Positions 44,033-53,407 of a stretch of DNA of 64,000 bases are shown piece after piece; position 1 is the stretch's first letter, and the number at the start of each line of letters is the position of its first letter. The position numbers and the translations under genes are program-made. Below the pieces are notes generated by a model, which searched no databases, was not told where the DNA came from, and saw only the letters and a program-made list of their open reading frames with translations. The stretch lies in assembly GCA_030824515.1 (NCBI GenBank), contig JAVBXN010000032.1:1-64000 (forward strand), read 5' to 3'. The stretch comes from Pelobacter sp. Lineage in GTDB: Bacteria > Desulfobacterota > Desulfuromonadia > Geobacterales > Pseudopelobacteraceae.

Positions 44033-45924
44033 AACATCCATACACCGTCCTTTTACGGACAGTTGCGTTGTTCGCCGTTCTCGCATTCTGTTGCGGCTTC
44101 AGCTGGGGATTGGGTAAATCTGATACCTGCCAGGAAGCGCGCACGACCCTCAATACGCTTTCAACCGTCACAGACCCCGTTAAGCGCACGAAATTGGAAG
44201 AGTCCATACTCAAGTCATGTCCAAATGGCGGCGTCGGAGTATTCATCAAAGCCCTGCAGGCGGAAAGAGCCTCAAAACAAGATGCCGCAATATCCCTTTA
44301 CCGGGAGGCGCTGGAGAAAGACGGCACTATCGCAGAGGCCCACGGCAACCTTGGACTGATTCTACATGATCGCGGCCTGGACGAGGAAGCATCGGTCGAG
44401 CTGACCCAAGGATTGATGGGGCATCCCGATCCACGCTATCACCTGGCCATGGCGCAAATCCTGTGTGGCGGCACAAACCCGTCGCTGGCGGTTTTTCATT
44501 TTAGTGAAGCATTGAAGGCATATGCGGATGACGCGTCAATCCATGAAGGACTCGCTAAAGCGTATCTTCAGCTGGGGCAATACAAAAAGGCGGGAGAAGA
44601 GTTTCTCAAACTGAAAAGACTAAGACCCAAGGAAGTCAGGTTTCAGTTGGGGCTTGCGGATACCTGGCGCAAAGCCGGCCGTCTGGACCGGGCGATTGAG
44701 GAGCTGCGAGCATACATTGGCGCAAATCCATCGGACAAGCAAGGGCACCGTTTGCTGGCGGAAGTGCTGATGGAAAACGGTGACCGGGAAACAGCACGCA
44801 GGGAATATCTTCTGGCGGGTGTGGATGTAACCATAGACCCCGAAGACTTTGCCCGCAAAGGCGACCAGTACATGAAAGCCCGCGAATACGGTCAGGCTAT
44901 CGGCGCTTACCAGACTGCGCTCAAGGGGCGTCCGGCCTGGACGGAAATACAGTATAACCTCGGCAAGGCCCAGATGGCCGCCGGTCGCGATGACGATGCC
45001 ATGGTGACATTTACGGCGCTGATCAAGTCCGGCAGCAAGGATGGCGCACTTTTCCACGATGTGGGCTTACTTTATGAACGTATCGGGCAACTTGACCAAG
45101 CCATAGACGCATATCGCCTGGCAATTGCCAATGAACCGGATAATGTCAACGCCCATCGCCGTCTGGCAGAGATTTTCACCTGGCGTGGCAGCTTCACCGA
45201 AGCGGCGCAGCAGTACCGGGAATTGATCCGTCTCAGGGGAGACAATCCCCTGTATCACCTGAATCTGGCCCGCGTCTATGATCGGAGCAAAGATCAGAAG
45301 CGAGCTGCCAGCGAGTATGAAACGGCGGTCAAACTGGACCCGGATAACCTCGAGGGGCACCGCGAACTGGCAAGAATTTATCTGCTCAGGGCACAGACAG
45401 CCAAGTCCGAACACCATTACCGGGAAGTTCTCAGACTTAACAATGAGGATGAGGCGGCCAGGAATGCGCTGATCACCATGTATGTAAAGCAGAAACGTTA
45501 CGATGACCTGACAACGTTTGTAAAAGAATGGTTGGACAAAGCTCCCGACGATCCGCAACGTCACTATCGCCTGGGAATAGTTTACGAATTCAAGAAGGAA
45601 TACAACCTGGCCGTCAGCGAATACAAAAAAGCAATCGAGTTACAACCGGATAACGCCAGAATGTTGTTCGCGCTGGGACGGACTTATATGAAAACCGGAC
45701 TTCTATCCGAATCACGGGAGATGCTGGCGGCGGCAAAAAAAGCGGACCCCACTCTTGCCGGTCCGCAACTGCTTCTCAGCAGTCTTGATAACAGCTCTCA
45801 ACCCAGTAAAAAACAACTGCGCAATTCAGGCAAAACATCCTCTGAAAAGCAGATTGTTCGCAACAAAAAGAACCGGGCCGCCAAGAAAGCGGTTGTACGC
45901 AAGAAAAGTTCAAAAAAGCATTGA
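44029..45924 (+). CDS. Exported TPR-repeat protein with basic C-terminal tail
   Basis: 631 residues. The ATG at 44029 overlaps the CHAP gene stop by 4 bp, with GGAGAG upstream. A signal peptide (~1-27, LLRTVALFAVLAFCCGF) precedes about a dozen TPRs (for example HGNLGLILHDRGLDEEASVELTQG and HYRLGIVYEFKKEYNLAVSEYKKAIEL). The last ~30 residues are strongly basic (KKNRAAKKAVVRKKSSKKH), which could bind anionic cell-wall polymers or lipid. It probably scaffolds an envelope complex with the CHAP enzyme. Confidence 0.88.
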   Translation: MKHPYTVLLRTVALFAVLAFCCGFSWGLGKSDTCQEARTTLNTLSTVTDPVKRTKLEESILKSCPNGGVGVFIKALQAERASKQDAAISLYREALEKDGTIAEAHGNLGLILHDRGLDEEASVELTQGLMGHPDPRYHLAMAQILCGGTNPSLAVFHFSEALKAYADDASIHEGLAKAYLQLGQYKKAGEEFLKLKRLRPKEVRFQLGLADTWRKAGRLDRAIEELRAYIGANPSDKQGHRLLAEVLMENGDRETARREYLLAGVDVTIDPEDFARKGDQYMKAREYGQAIGAYQTALKGRPAWTEIQYNLGKAQMAAGRDDDAMVTFTALIKSGSKDGALFHDVGLLYERIGQLDQAIDAYRLAIANEPDNVNAHRRLAEIFTWRGSFTEAAQQYRELIRLRGDNPLYHLNLARVYDRSKDQKRAASEYETAVKLDPDNLEGHRELARIYLLRAQTAKSEHHYREVLRLNNEDEAARNALITMYVKQKRYDDLTTFVKEWLDKAPDDPQRHYRLGIVYEFKKEYNLAVSEYKKAIELQPDNARMLFALGRTYMKTGLLSESREMLAAAKKADPTLAGPQLLLSSLDNSSQPSKKQLRNSGKTSSEKQIVRNKKNRAAKKAVVRKKSSKKH

Positions 45925-45937
45925 GCTGCAAATAAAA

Positions 45938-45967
45938 CCGGGGAGCAGGCGGTGGCCTGCTCCCCGG
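45938..45967. terminator. Terminator between the TPR gene and selC
   Basis: A perfect 12-bp GC-rich stem (45938-45949 with 45956-45967) around CGGTGG. On the minus strand it is followed by TTTTATT, so it ends the selC transcript 11 nt after the CCA; it may also end the plus-strand TPR transcript. Confidence 0.75.
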
Positions 45968-45978
45968 AACAATATTAT

Positions 45979-46076
45979 TGGCGGAAGAACATGAGAATCG
46001 AACTCACCAGGGAGATTTCTCATCCCCCTCACCGGTTTTGAAGACCGGGCGGCCCACCAGCGACCGTTGTTCTTCC
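45979..46076 (-). tRNA. selC: tRNA-Sec (selenocysteine, anticodon TCA)
   Basis: 98 nt including an encoded CCA. Acceptor stem of 8 bp (GGAAGAAC with GTTCTTCC), then discriminator G and CCA. Anticodon loop CTTCAAA between CCGGT and ACCGG, so the anticodon is TCA. T-arm of 5 bp (GTGAG/CTCAT) around TTCGATT, giving the 13-bp acceptor-T stack of tRNA-Sec. The long variable arm (GGGGGAT...ATCTCCC) also fits. This shows the organism inserts selenocysteine at UGA. selA, selB and selD are not in the window. Confidence 0.95.
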
Positions 46077-46089
46077 GTGTGACGACCTT

Positions 46090-46118
46090 TGTATACTATG
46101 CCGCTGCTGATTCCTCAA
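46090..46118 (-). promoter_or_regulatory. Sigma-70 promoter for selC
   Basis: On the minus strand TTGAGG (46118-46113) and TATACA (46095-46090), spacer 17 nt, about 13 nt before the mature tRNA 5' end. Confidence 0.6.
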
Positions 46119-46168
46119 GCAGTATTTCCGGTTCCTCCACCATCTCCGGACAGTTGAATGCAGTTACT

Positions 46169-47302
46169 TCACTTTGCGCCGGAATCGTTCACATTGGTTT
46201 CAACCGGCTTGTTTTTCAATCCCTCCAGGTATGCCGCAATTTCCTTTTTGAACAGCGACTGGGATTTGTCATATTGGACATGCAATTTCAGACCGTCCGC
46301 AGGGATGTCACTGGTAAATACCTTGAGACTGTTTTCCAGGTAATCGGCACATTCCAGTTCCCTGGTATTGTCTTTTTTTACCAATAGCTTGCCGCAGACA
46401 CCCTTGAACATATTCATCAACTCGGATAACTGGTCAGATTTAATCGAAGTTGATTCCATGTGCAGGCTTTTGAAAAGATAGGGATGATCGTCTCCGCCGA
46501 CGTACAGCAGGTCCGATTTGAAATTAACATCGTTCATCACAAAGACTATTTTGAGCTTGTACTCGTAGCGATTCCAGGTAGGTTTTGCCGAACGGCCAAG
46601 CGCGTACCCGGCCAGCGCTTCATCATAATTATCGTTATTCGCAAGCATTTCTATTGCATTGGGAGCAGCGACAGACTTGCCGTCAACAAAGATATACCTT
46701 AAATCGTTATGCCAGCTAATGCTTGAAACGCCCGGCATTTTCCTGATTTTATCGACAGCGGCAGCAACAGTGTCATCTAACCGCAGATTAGCGACGATCG
46801 GCAGCAGTTCATTGTAGACCGGCTTACTGTCATGATTGAACTTCTCCTGCTCCGCTTTTTTCTGCATTTCGATGCGCTGGTTCTCGGCGTTCTGCTTTAC
46901 GCTCGGCATGTTCGGCAGTATTTCCGAAACATACCTGTATATCGCAGGATTATCCAGTTTCTCGGAGTTGATGATAATTGCCGTAATTACCGCAACATTG
47001 GTATTCTCATGCTTTGCATACCCGAATTGGACCTTCTCGACACTCTTCTTCCGTGTGGATTTATCCTTGAACGTAGACGTGTGGGCCCATTCCTGTCCGG
47101 CTTTTGACCAGACACCCGGCTTTAGCCCCTCGGCGGCAAACTGGTAGACCGTTACGCCGGACTTGCTCAGTCCGGAATTTGCATCGGATTCCAGGTACAG
47201 GTTCTCGTTAAGGAAAGCGGACGGCGGAGATGCGGCGATAGCCGCAAAGGGCGATGCCGCAACCATCAGCAGAAGGAACATCGTTTTTCTGATTAATACC
47301 AT
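46169..47302 (-). CDS. Exported protein of unknown function
   Basis: 377 residues, GAGGAG before the ATG at 47302. A signal peptide spans ~1-24 (MFLLLMVAASPFAAIAA). The mature part is mixed alpha/beta with a Lys/Gln/Glu-rich central helix (SVKQNAENQRIEMQKKAEQEKF) and no Trp/Cys-rich motif except one Cys pair near the end (FKGVCGKLLV...LECADY). No known family is recognised. It lies between selC and the 948-residue secreted protein gene and is probably expressed on its own. The stop is TGA; read-through as selenocysteine was considered and rejected. Confidence 0.75.
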   Translation of the reverse strand: MVLIRKTMFLLLMVAASPFAAIAASPPSAFLNENLYLESDANSGLSKSGVTVYQFAAEGLKPGVWSKAGQEWAHTSTFKDKSTRKKSVEKVQFGYAKHENTNVAVITAIIINSEKLDNPAIYRYVSEILPNMPSVKQNAENQRIEMQKKAEQEKFNHDSKPVYNELLPIVANLRLDDTVAAAVDKIRKMPGVSSISWHNDLRYIFVDGKSVAAPNAIEMLANNDNYDEALAGYALGRSAKPTWNRYEYKLKIVFVMNDVNFKSDLLYVGGDDHPYLFKSLHMESTSIKSDQLSELMNMFKGVCGKLLVKKDNTRELECADYLENSLKVFTSDIPADGLKLHVQYDKSQSLFKKEIAAYLEGLKNKPVETNVNDSGAK

Positions 47303-47356
47303 GCCTGTTCACTCCTCTTTGGCAACTGTCAACAACAAATCGACCGCCGTGACTCA

Positions 47357-47401
47357 ATAAAACCGCCCCCCCCACCGGTACAATGGGGGGGGCGGTTTTA
47401 T
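47357..47401 (-). terminator. Long terminator with an eight-base G/C run
   Basis: A perfect 18-bp stem (47357-47374 with 47384-47401) with an outer AT part (ATAAAACC) and an inner run of eight C paired with eight G. On the minus strand it ends in TTTTAT. It follows the 948-residue protein gene by about 16 bp. Confidence 0.8.
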
Positions 47402-47417
47402 CAGCTTATACGGGCCA

Positions 47418-50264
47418 TTACTTGACAGCCAGCTTCTCTATCGTCACCGGGCCGCCTTTGAACGTCACCGGCCCCTGGATGGTCGAAATGCCGGCATTGG
47501 GTGTTGAAAACAATGCATCGTAACCGCCTTTGATTGTCACACCGACCGGACGATCAAAGGATATTGGCAAGTCTGGCAGAATGATCGAACGGGCCTGGAT
47601 GGTGCTGGGATGCAGGGCATCAGCAGATGCGGCGTCATAGGCCAAACGCAGGGTGGCAAAACCCGAGGCGGATCCGTCCAGCAACTTGACCGGTGGAGCC
47701 GCATTAAAGTAGACCGTAACAGTTTTGGCAGAATTCACGGTCACGTTGCAGGTTGTTCCTGAAACGCTGCCGCAACCGCTCCAACTGCCAAAGGTGGAAT
47801 TGGTGTCGGGAGTTGCCACCAGGGATACGGCCGGAGTTTCCGGAATCGACACTGGACTGCAGACATCATCAGACACACAGGAGATGGCGCCATTGACCTG
47901 ACCGCCGCCTGTTCCGGCAAAAGCCAGTGTCAGCGGGTATTGAAGTGTTATGGTAAGCGATTTTGTCGATGTCGCATCTGTTATGGAAATATTTCCGGCA
48001 GAATCCTTGAGAAAAGCATATAGAGTCTTTGCTCCGGATGTACTGAAAACATGCTGGGTAGGTGAAGACACCAGCCATGTGCAACCGGCGGCATCATTGG
48101 TTTCGGTCAGACAGTAACCGGCAACATCCACGTCATAACTGTTGAGGACAATTCCGGTCACAATCAGGCTGCTGGATGACGAGGGCATGGTAAATTCGAA
48201 AATAGTCGGCGGTGTTGTATCTGGCGCTTTACGAACAAAGAAATAGCGCGGACCGTCATTTACATTAGCTGTAAAGGTTATCAGCTGGGCATCTGCGGCA
48301 CTATCCGCATTCGGATACCATTGCGGCAGAATATCCGAACTCATCGGAATGATTTTCACCTTGTAGTTTCCCGGCGGAATGGCGCCTACCAGAGCGATGG
48401 CAGCCGGGTTCATGTCATAGCTGAAATGGGTCCTGGAAAACTGCAGGACTCCGGCCGCGTCGTAGAACTCGGCCGTGAAATGTTCGTACATCATCGGCAT
48501 TATAGATGAATTCAGCGTCCGCAAGGCCACATTCATACCGGCATAGGTTGAATCGTTGATGATGGTGAGCGGAGTAACACGAGTGTAAAGAGTACCACCT
48601 CCGACAGCGGAAATCGAGCCATGGAACAGATAAGTTCCCATTTGGGTCTGGTCGTTATCCACCAGGAACTGGCCTCCGTAGTAGTAAGGTGGCGGGTTGG
48701 AATTGAAAGCAAGCGTACTGTCTGTCAGGGTAATCATGCCGTTGATACCCGCGCCGTACCACTGCCCTGTCAGAAATGTAAAAGTGGTGTTCAGCTGAAT
48801 CAGAGTTGTATTCTTGTTGGTCACCGTGTCAGGGAACAGTGAAATATCTATGCGCTGGTCAGCAGGCACCGTAATGGTGATCGGCAGGCTGGCGGAAACG
48901 CCATCCGGCGCGGTGGCAACCAGATTGGCGCTGCCGCTTTCAAGAGAATAAACATCATAATATCCCATTGTGTTTTTGTAGACTCCCAGGACAGAAGGGT
49001 TGCTGCTAGAAACCACGAGTTCACTGACAGATCGGCCGCTGCTGTCCAGCGCGGAAGGAACTACAACCAGTTGTTTCTGTCCGGTTACCGGAAGAGATAA
49101 CACCGGTGTTGACGGATTGACTCCATCCGAATAGTTAAACACAAAACTGGCCGGGTTGGTGGTGGTTATGGTCAGTATGCAGCTGATTACCCGGTCAACC
49201 GATGAAGCTTCATTTGAAGTAATCGTCAGATTATATATACCCGGAGTCATGGTACCGGTTGCAATTCGCAGCACCACCCCGCCATTTCTGCTGATCGGAA
49301 CCGGCGCAAAGGAATAAACCGTGCCAACCGGCAAGCCGCTGACGCTGAAATTAATGCCGGCCACAGTTGTAAAACCATTGTGCAATCCAACATTCATGAC
49401 AAATTCAGCGTTCTGTCCTTTGACTACCTGTACCGTTTGCGCCATCAGGTCTACGGTATAATTGGCGGAAGTTACCGAATATGAATTGTTGTTATTGCTC
49501 TCGGTAAAATCAGACACCACGACCACCCGGCCACTGCGGGCCGGATCGACGACAGTAGCAACGATCGAGGTGCTGCTCCAACTGGTGATGGTGGCGCCGG
49601 AACTGGCTCCGATCGTTATTTTACCTTGAGTTGATCCAAAATTGGTACCGGTGATGGTCAACGGACTGCCATAGTTTCCGGAATTTGCAGAAATGGATGT
49701 GATCTGGGGGACAGAGCCTACCGTAACAGTGGTTGTAGATGCAAACTGGATATCATCAATTACAAACTCGCCGTATTCTTCTTTTACAATTCTTAGTTTG
49801 ACCAGTTTGCGAGCCGTTGCCGGAAAGATAAAGTTTCTGTTAACCGGTGTCGCTGTGGTTATCGTTGAGTTGGATGGATTGACAAGGCGCTCCGAGACAA
49901 GCGCATCTGATCCGGTCTCCGTGTCGATGTAATCGACATAAATCGCAATTGTGTTGCCTGGGGGAGCGCTGACATTAGTCAGAGTGCATGCAAAATTGAA
50001 GGTTTTACCGCCGATTCCGGACACATTCAGATTTTGGTAGATAACTTCACCGTTAAAACTGTCGGGCGGGTGCAAATTGGCTGCACCAGACACAAAGGGA
50101 CTCCAGGTCGATGGAATAGCCGGATTTATATTCCACTGATCTCCGCCGGCGCTGAAATCGCCGTTTCGGGAAACAACATCTGCGCGGGCATCCGTACCCA
50201 TTAAAACCAGATGACTGAATAAAAAAACTAACAGAACAAAAAAACCGGACTTGAACCTTCTCAT
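47418..50264 (-). CDS. Large secreted protein with IPT/TIG, Ig-like, InlB-like and C-terminal KGGYD module
   Basis: 948 residues from the ATG at 50264, which has AGGAGGT 6 nt upstream. Signal peptide ~1-28 (FFVLLVFLFSHLVLMG). Residues ~30-180 look like a carbohydrate-binding jelly roll (NGDFSAGGDQW, ending VIDDIQF). Residues ~186-270 are an IPT/TIG fold (ITSISANSGNYGSPLTITG). Several Ig-like stretches follow. Residues ~775-860 resemble a divergent InlB repeat (GSWSGCGSVSGTTCNVTV). The last ~80 residues contain VTIKGGYDALF, then STIQGPVTFKGG and EKLAVK, the same end as the DUF1566 protein at 2.4-4.3 kb. Likely exported to the surface; function unknown. A sigma-70 promoter and a terminator frame it as a single-gene unit. 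Confidence 0.88.
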   Translation of the reverse strand: MRRFKSGFFVLLVFLFSHLVLMGTDARADVVSRNGDFSAGGDQWNINPAIPSTWSPFVSGAANLHPPDSFNGEVIYQNLNVSGIGGKTFNFACTLTNVSAPPGNTIAIYVDYIDTETGSDALVSERLVNPSNSTITTATPVNRNFIFPATARKLVKLRIVKEEYGEFVIDDIQFASTTTVTVGSVPQITSISANSGNYGSPLTITGTNFGSTQGKITIGASSGATITSWSSTSIVATVVDPARSGRVVVVSDFTESNNNNSYSVTSANYTVDLMAQTVQVVKGQNAEFVMNVGLHNGFTTVAGINFSVSGLPVGTVYSFAPVPISRNGGVVLRIATGTMTPGIYNLTITSNEASSVDRVISCILTITTTNPASFVFNYSDGVNPSTPVLSLPVTGQKQLVVVPSALDSSGRSVSELVVSSSNPSVLGVYKNTMGYYDVYSLESGSANLVATAPDGVSASLPITITVPADQRIDISLFPDTVTNKNTTLIQLNTTFTFLTGQWYGAGINGMITLTDSTLAFNSNPPPYYYGGQFLVDNDQTQMGTYLFHGSISAVGGGTLYTRVTPLTIINDSTYAGMNVALRTLNSSIMPMMYEHFTAEFYDAAGVLQFSRTHFSYDMNPAAIALVGAIPPGNYKVKIIPMSSDILPQWYPNADSAADAQLITFTANVNDGPRYFFVRKAPDTTPPTIFEFTMPSSSSSLIVTGIVLNSYDVDVAGYCLTETNDAAGCTWLVSSPTQHVFSTSGAKTLYAFLKDSAGNISITDATSTKSLTITLQYPLTLAFAGTGGGQVNGAISCVSDDVCSPVSIPETPAVSLVATPDTNSTFGSWSGCGSVSGTTCNVTVNSAKTVTVYFNAAPPVKLLDGSASGFATLRLAYDAASADALHPSTIQARSIILPDLPISFDRPVGVTIKGGYDALFSTPNAGISTIQGPVTFKGGPVTIEKLAVK

Positions 50265-50330
50265 CTTAAACCTCCTGTTCAACAAAGACTGCCATGAATA
50301 AAACCAAAATGAACCACTTAGCCTATGTTT

Positions 50331-50358
50331 GTTATAACTTGGTTTTTACTCATGTCAA
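50331..50358 (-). promoter_or_regulatory. Sigma-70 promoter for the 948-residue secreted protein
   Basis: On the minus strand a consensus TTGACA (50358-50353) and TATAAC (50336-50331), spacer 16 nt, about 67 nt before the start codon. Confidence 0.65.
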
Positions 50359-50414
50359 GACACGGGCAGACAATAGCATTTAATTAAAACAGTGTTTTCA
50401 CGTAGTTCAAACAA

Positions 50415-51074
50415 TCACTTGAACAGTAGTTTCCATACTCCGGCAATACCCAGGAGAGCCACGAAAGCGCCCATAAAGCGTTGAAAAACGCCCCGACCCA
50501 GTGCGGACAGGGTTGAAGCCACCTGGCCATATGCCAAGAGCGCCGGCAGGGTGCCGATACCGAAAGCAAGCATCATGCCGCCACCCTTGATCGCCGAACC
50601 GCTGGTGGCCGCGGAGATCAGAACACCATAAACCAGGCCGCAGGGGATCAGTCCCATTACAAGTCCGGCGGGAAGCGCCGCCAGCACAGAGCCGTCGGCA
50701 CTGATACGCGGCAAGAACTTACGCGAGACACCCCATCCGGCGCCGTCCAGTGCGGAAATTCCGAGCGAACGTATGTCGAACAGCGTAAAAAGCCCGATCG
50801 CCACCACGAACAGATTGGCGGCCAGGTACAGTCGATCCTGATACGGCTTGACCGTTTCAAACATTCCCGCCCGGACGGCAAATGCCGCCAGCAGGCCCAG
50901 CATCGCATAGGTGGTGACTCTCCCCAGATGGTAGAGCAGGTTGAAGAAGAAACGCTGGACTGGACCGGACTCCCGCCTGGAGAGCGCCAGCGCGGTCACG
51001 ATCCCGCCGCACATCCCCAGGCAGTGGCCGCTGCCGGCCAGGCCGATGGAGAATGACAGCCAGAGTTCCAGCAT
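50415..51074 (-). CDS. TauE/SafE-like membrane protein (COG2836, DsbD_2 type)
   Basis: 219 residues, six membrane segments in two halves. Each half has a Cys/Gly motif: GSGHCLGMCGGIVTAL near the start and GLIPCGLVYG at ~140. This pattern marks the COG2836 family, often found with copper or cytochrome oxidase assembly genes, rather than true sulfite exporters. It begins 4 bp after pyrD, so it is at the end of the rimI-pyrK-pyrD operon. The function in this setting is unknown; metal handling is an inference from the motif. Confidence 0.8.
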   Translation of the reverse strand: MLELWLSFSIGLAGSGHCLGMCGGIVTALALSRRESGPVQRFFFNLLYHLGRVTTYAMLGLLAAFAVRAGMFETVKPYQDRLYLAANLFVVAIGLFTLFDIRSLGISALDGAGWGVSRKFLPRISADGSVLAALPAGLVMGLIPCGLVYGVLISAATSGSAIKGGGMMLAFGIGTLPALLAYGQVASTLSALGRGVFQRFMGAFVALLGIAGVWKLLFK

Positions 51075-51078
51075 CCGC

Positions 51079-51993
51079 TCAGGTTTCCAGCGCGCCGATC
51101 AGGCTCTTGACATCGGCCACACCGTTTTCAACCAGCCAGGCCTCCATGTCCTCCGCGATCTTCTGGGCCGCGCCGGGATTGATGAAGCTGGCGGTGCCTA
51201 CCTGAACCGCGGTGGCTCCCGCCAGCATGAACTCCAGCGCATCGGTGGCGTTCATGATCCCGCCGATACCGATGATCGGCACCTTGACCGCTTTTGCCAC
51301 CTGCCAGACCATGCGCAGCGCGACCGGCTTGATGGCCGGCCCGGAGAAGCCGCCGGTGATATTGGCCAGCACCGGACGACGGCTGTTCAGGTCGATGGCC
51401 ATGCCGGTCAGAGTATTGATCAGTGACAGGCAATCGGCGCCGGCATCCTCGCAGGCCCTGGCTATGGCGACCACGTCGGTCACGTTGGGGGAGAGCTTGA
51501 CGATCAGCGGCTTTTTGGTGACTGCGCGGCAGGCCGACACCACCGATGCGGCGCAGTCCGGGTCGGTGCCGAAGACGATCCCACCCTGCTTGACATTGGG
51601 GCAGGAAATGTTGACCTCCAGTGCGGCCACCTCCGTGATCTGATCCAGGCGGCCGGCCAGCTCGGCGTATTCATCGACGGTATTGCCGAAGAAGTTGGCG
51701 ATGGCCGGTGTGTTGACCGAACGGAGGAATGGCGCCTTCTTCAGGATGAAGGCCTCGATGCCCACATTCTGAAGCCCGATCGCGTTCAGCATACCGCCGG
51801 GGGTCTCGACGATGCGCGGAGTCGGGTTGCCGGCGCGCGGCTTGAGTGAAAGCCCCTTGGTTACGAAGGCGCCGATCGATTCCAGGTCAACATATTCGGC
51901 AAACTCCTCGCCGTAGCCAAAAGTGCCGGAGGCGGTCATGACCGGGTTGCGCAGCAACATTCCGGCCAGATTAACGGTCATATCAGGTTTCAT
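51079..51993 (-). CDS. pyrD: Dihydroorotate dehydrogenase B, catalytic subunit
   Basis: 304 residues. It oxidises dihydroorotate to orotate in pyrimidine synthesis, using FMN and, through PyrK, NAD+. The class 1B signature is seen: [36 protein letters not shown] (active-site Cys) and [27 protein letters not shown] near the FMN phosphate. It starts 1 bp after pyrK, and the pair forms a heterotetramer. An NAD-linked type is usual in anaerobes. Confidence 0.96.
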   Translation of the reverse strand: MKPDMTVNLAGMLLRNPVMTASGTFGYGEEFAEYVDLESIGAFVTKGLSLKPRAGNPTPRIVETPGGMLNAIGLQNVGIEAFILKKAPFLRSVNTPAIANFFGNTVDEYAELAGRLDQITEVAALEVNISCPNVKQGGIVFGTDPDCAASVVSACRAVTKKPLIVKLSPNVTDVVAIARACEDAGADCLSLINTLTGMAIDLNSRRPVLANITGGFSGPAIKPVALRMVWQVAKAVKVPIIGIGGIMNATDALEFMLAGATAVQVGTASFINPGAAQKIAEDMEAWLVENGVADVKSLIGALET

Positions 51994-51994
51994 C

Positions 51995-52813
51995 TCAATC
52001 CCTCCACTTCAGTTCGCCAGATTCAAAGACCGGCCCTTCGGTGCAGACACAGCGAAAATCCGGCGTTTCGGCTGAATGTCGCTGCCCCGGAGCCACACAC
52101 CCCAGGCAGGCGCCCACGCCGCAGGCCATGTACCCTTCCAGCGAAACCTGGCAGGGAATACCCCGTTCGGCGGCGATGTTTGCAACAGCATTGAGCATGC
52201 CGTGCGGTCCGCAGGCGTAGATGGTGGCCCTGCCCTGCAGCGCATCCAGCCGTCGCAGCAGCGCCTCTGTCACCAGGCCGCACTCTCCCAGCGAGCCGTC
52301 CTCGGTGGCGGTGTAGCACTCCACTCCCAGGCGTTCGAACTCGGTGATGCAGAGGATATCGTCCCGCGTGCGGCCGCCGGCAAACAGCCGCACAGGCGAC
52401 TTCTTCACCAGTTCCCTGGCCAGCAGGTAAAGCGGAGCCAGCCCTACCCCGCCCCCCACGATCAGCTTTTCCTCGGCCGGATCGCCCATGTCGAAGCCCT
52501 TGCCCAGTGGTCCGAGCACGTCCAGCAGGTCGGTTTCATGCAGCGCCGAAAGCATCGCCGTGCCCTTCCCCACCACCCGGTAGAGCATTTCCAGATAGGG
52601 TTGGGCAACCGCACCGCTGTGGGCCGGAGTGTGGGTGCCGACGTCAAAGACACCGAAGGGGCGTCGCAAAAGGGGATCAATGGCACCGTTGACCCGCACC
52701 ATTACGAACTGGCCGGGCGCGGCGGAAGCAAACTCGGGAGGGGCGGTCATACGCATGCGCCAGTAACCGGGCGAGACCTCCGCATTGGATAGAATCATTG
52801 CTGTGAACTGCAT
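51995..52813 (-). CDS. pyrK: Dihydroorotate dehydrogenase B, electron transfer subunit
   Basis: 272 residues. An FAD/NAD-binding reductase with a C-terminal [2Fe-2S] cluster. FAD site: [15 protein letters not shown] site: [17 protein letters not shown]. Cluster ligands: CGVGACLGC and a later Cys in FRCVC. It moves electrons from PyrD to NAD+. Immediate neighbours rimI (1 bp upstream) and pyrD (1 bp downstream) show tight translational packing. Confidence 0.95.
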   Translation of the reverse strand: MQFTAMILSNAEVSPGYWRMRMTAPPEFASAAPGQFVMVRVNGAIDPLLRRPFGVFDVGTHTPAHSGAVAQPYLEMLYRVVGKGTAMLSALHETDLLDVLGPLGKGFDMGDPAEEKLIVGGGVGLAPLYLLARELVKKSPVRLFAGGRTRDDILCITEFERLGVECYTATEDGSLGECGLVTEALLRRLDALQGRATIYACGPHGMLNAVANIAAERGIPCQVSLEGYMACGVGACLGCVAPGQRHSAETPDFRCVCTEGPVFESGELKWRD

Positions 52814-52814
52814 C

Positions 52815-53276
52815 TCAGGTCTTCTCCTTAATTGTTATTTCCATCAAAACCGCATTTTCTCTGGATTCGTAATAATTTGCCCTGATGCCGACCCGCTTGA
52901 AACCGAGCGCCTGGTAGAGCCCGATCGCCGGCGCACTGGATTCACGAACTTCCAGCGCCATCACCTCGGCCCCCTTTTCAAGCGCAACATCAAAGGACTT
53001 TTCCATCAAAAGCCGTCCGATACCGCTGCCACGCTGGTCAGCTGCCACCGCAATGTCCAGGATCTGCGCCTCTTCGAACAGTGACATCAGGCAGACGTAT
53101 CCGGCAATTTTCCCATCCAGTTCGGCAACAAACGGATAGGAGTGCGGCGCCCCGATTTCATGCAGGAAATGTTCGCGCTTCCAAGGCAGCGGGAATGACG
53201 ATTTTTCAATCAGCAGAACAGCGTCAAGATCGGCTTCGGTCATCGGGCGTATGCATGGAGTCTCGGGTGAATTCAT
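52815..53276 (-). CDS. rimI: RimI-like ribosomal-protein-alanine N-acetyltransferase
   Basis: 153 residues from the ATG at 53276; a longer frame from 53345 adds residues outside the GNAT fold. GNAT signature: the acetyl-CoA loop QRGSGIGRLLM, LEVRESSAPAIGLYQALGFKRVGIRANYY, and an N-terminal IEKSSFPLPWKREHF typical of RimI. It acetylates the N-terminus of ribosomal protein S18 in E. coli; here the target is assumed. It heads the pyr operon. The ribosome-binding site is weak, so the start is less certain. Confidence 0.88.
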   Translation of the reverse strand: MNSPETPCIRPMTEADLDAVLLIEKSSFPLPWKREHFLHEIGAPHSYPFVAELDGKIAGYVCLMSLFEEAQILDIAVAADQRGSGIGRLLMEKSFDVALEKGAEVMALEVRESSAPAIGLYQALGFKRVGIRANYYESRENAVLMEITIKEKT

Positions 53277-53335
53277 CGCTGGACATAATATGTAAAGCGC
53301 GATGCGTTGTAAACGGTTTAATCTCACCTTCAACA

Positions 53336-53363
53336 TTGACAGCATACTGACTATCTGTATAAT
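53336..53363 (+). promoter_or_regulatory. Near-consensus sigma-70 promoter for the marR efflux operon
   Basis: Perfect TTGACA (53336-53341) and perfect TATAAT (53358-53363) with a 16-nt spacer, 45 nt before marR. Such a strong promoter usually needs a repressor, here MarR. The ATTC/GAAT inverted repeat at ~53367-53379 just past the -10 is a possible operator half. Confidence 0.8.
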
Positions 53364-53407
53364 GATTATTCCGTTTGAATACGATTTTGATTACGAGGTA
53401 TTGCTAC

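Noticed and set aside
46100-46171. Selenocysteine read-through of the TGA at the end of the 377-residue protein
   Set aside because: selC is adjacent, but the extension is only 18 residues, lacks a convincing SECIS hairpin and has no redox motif.
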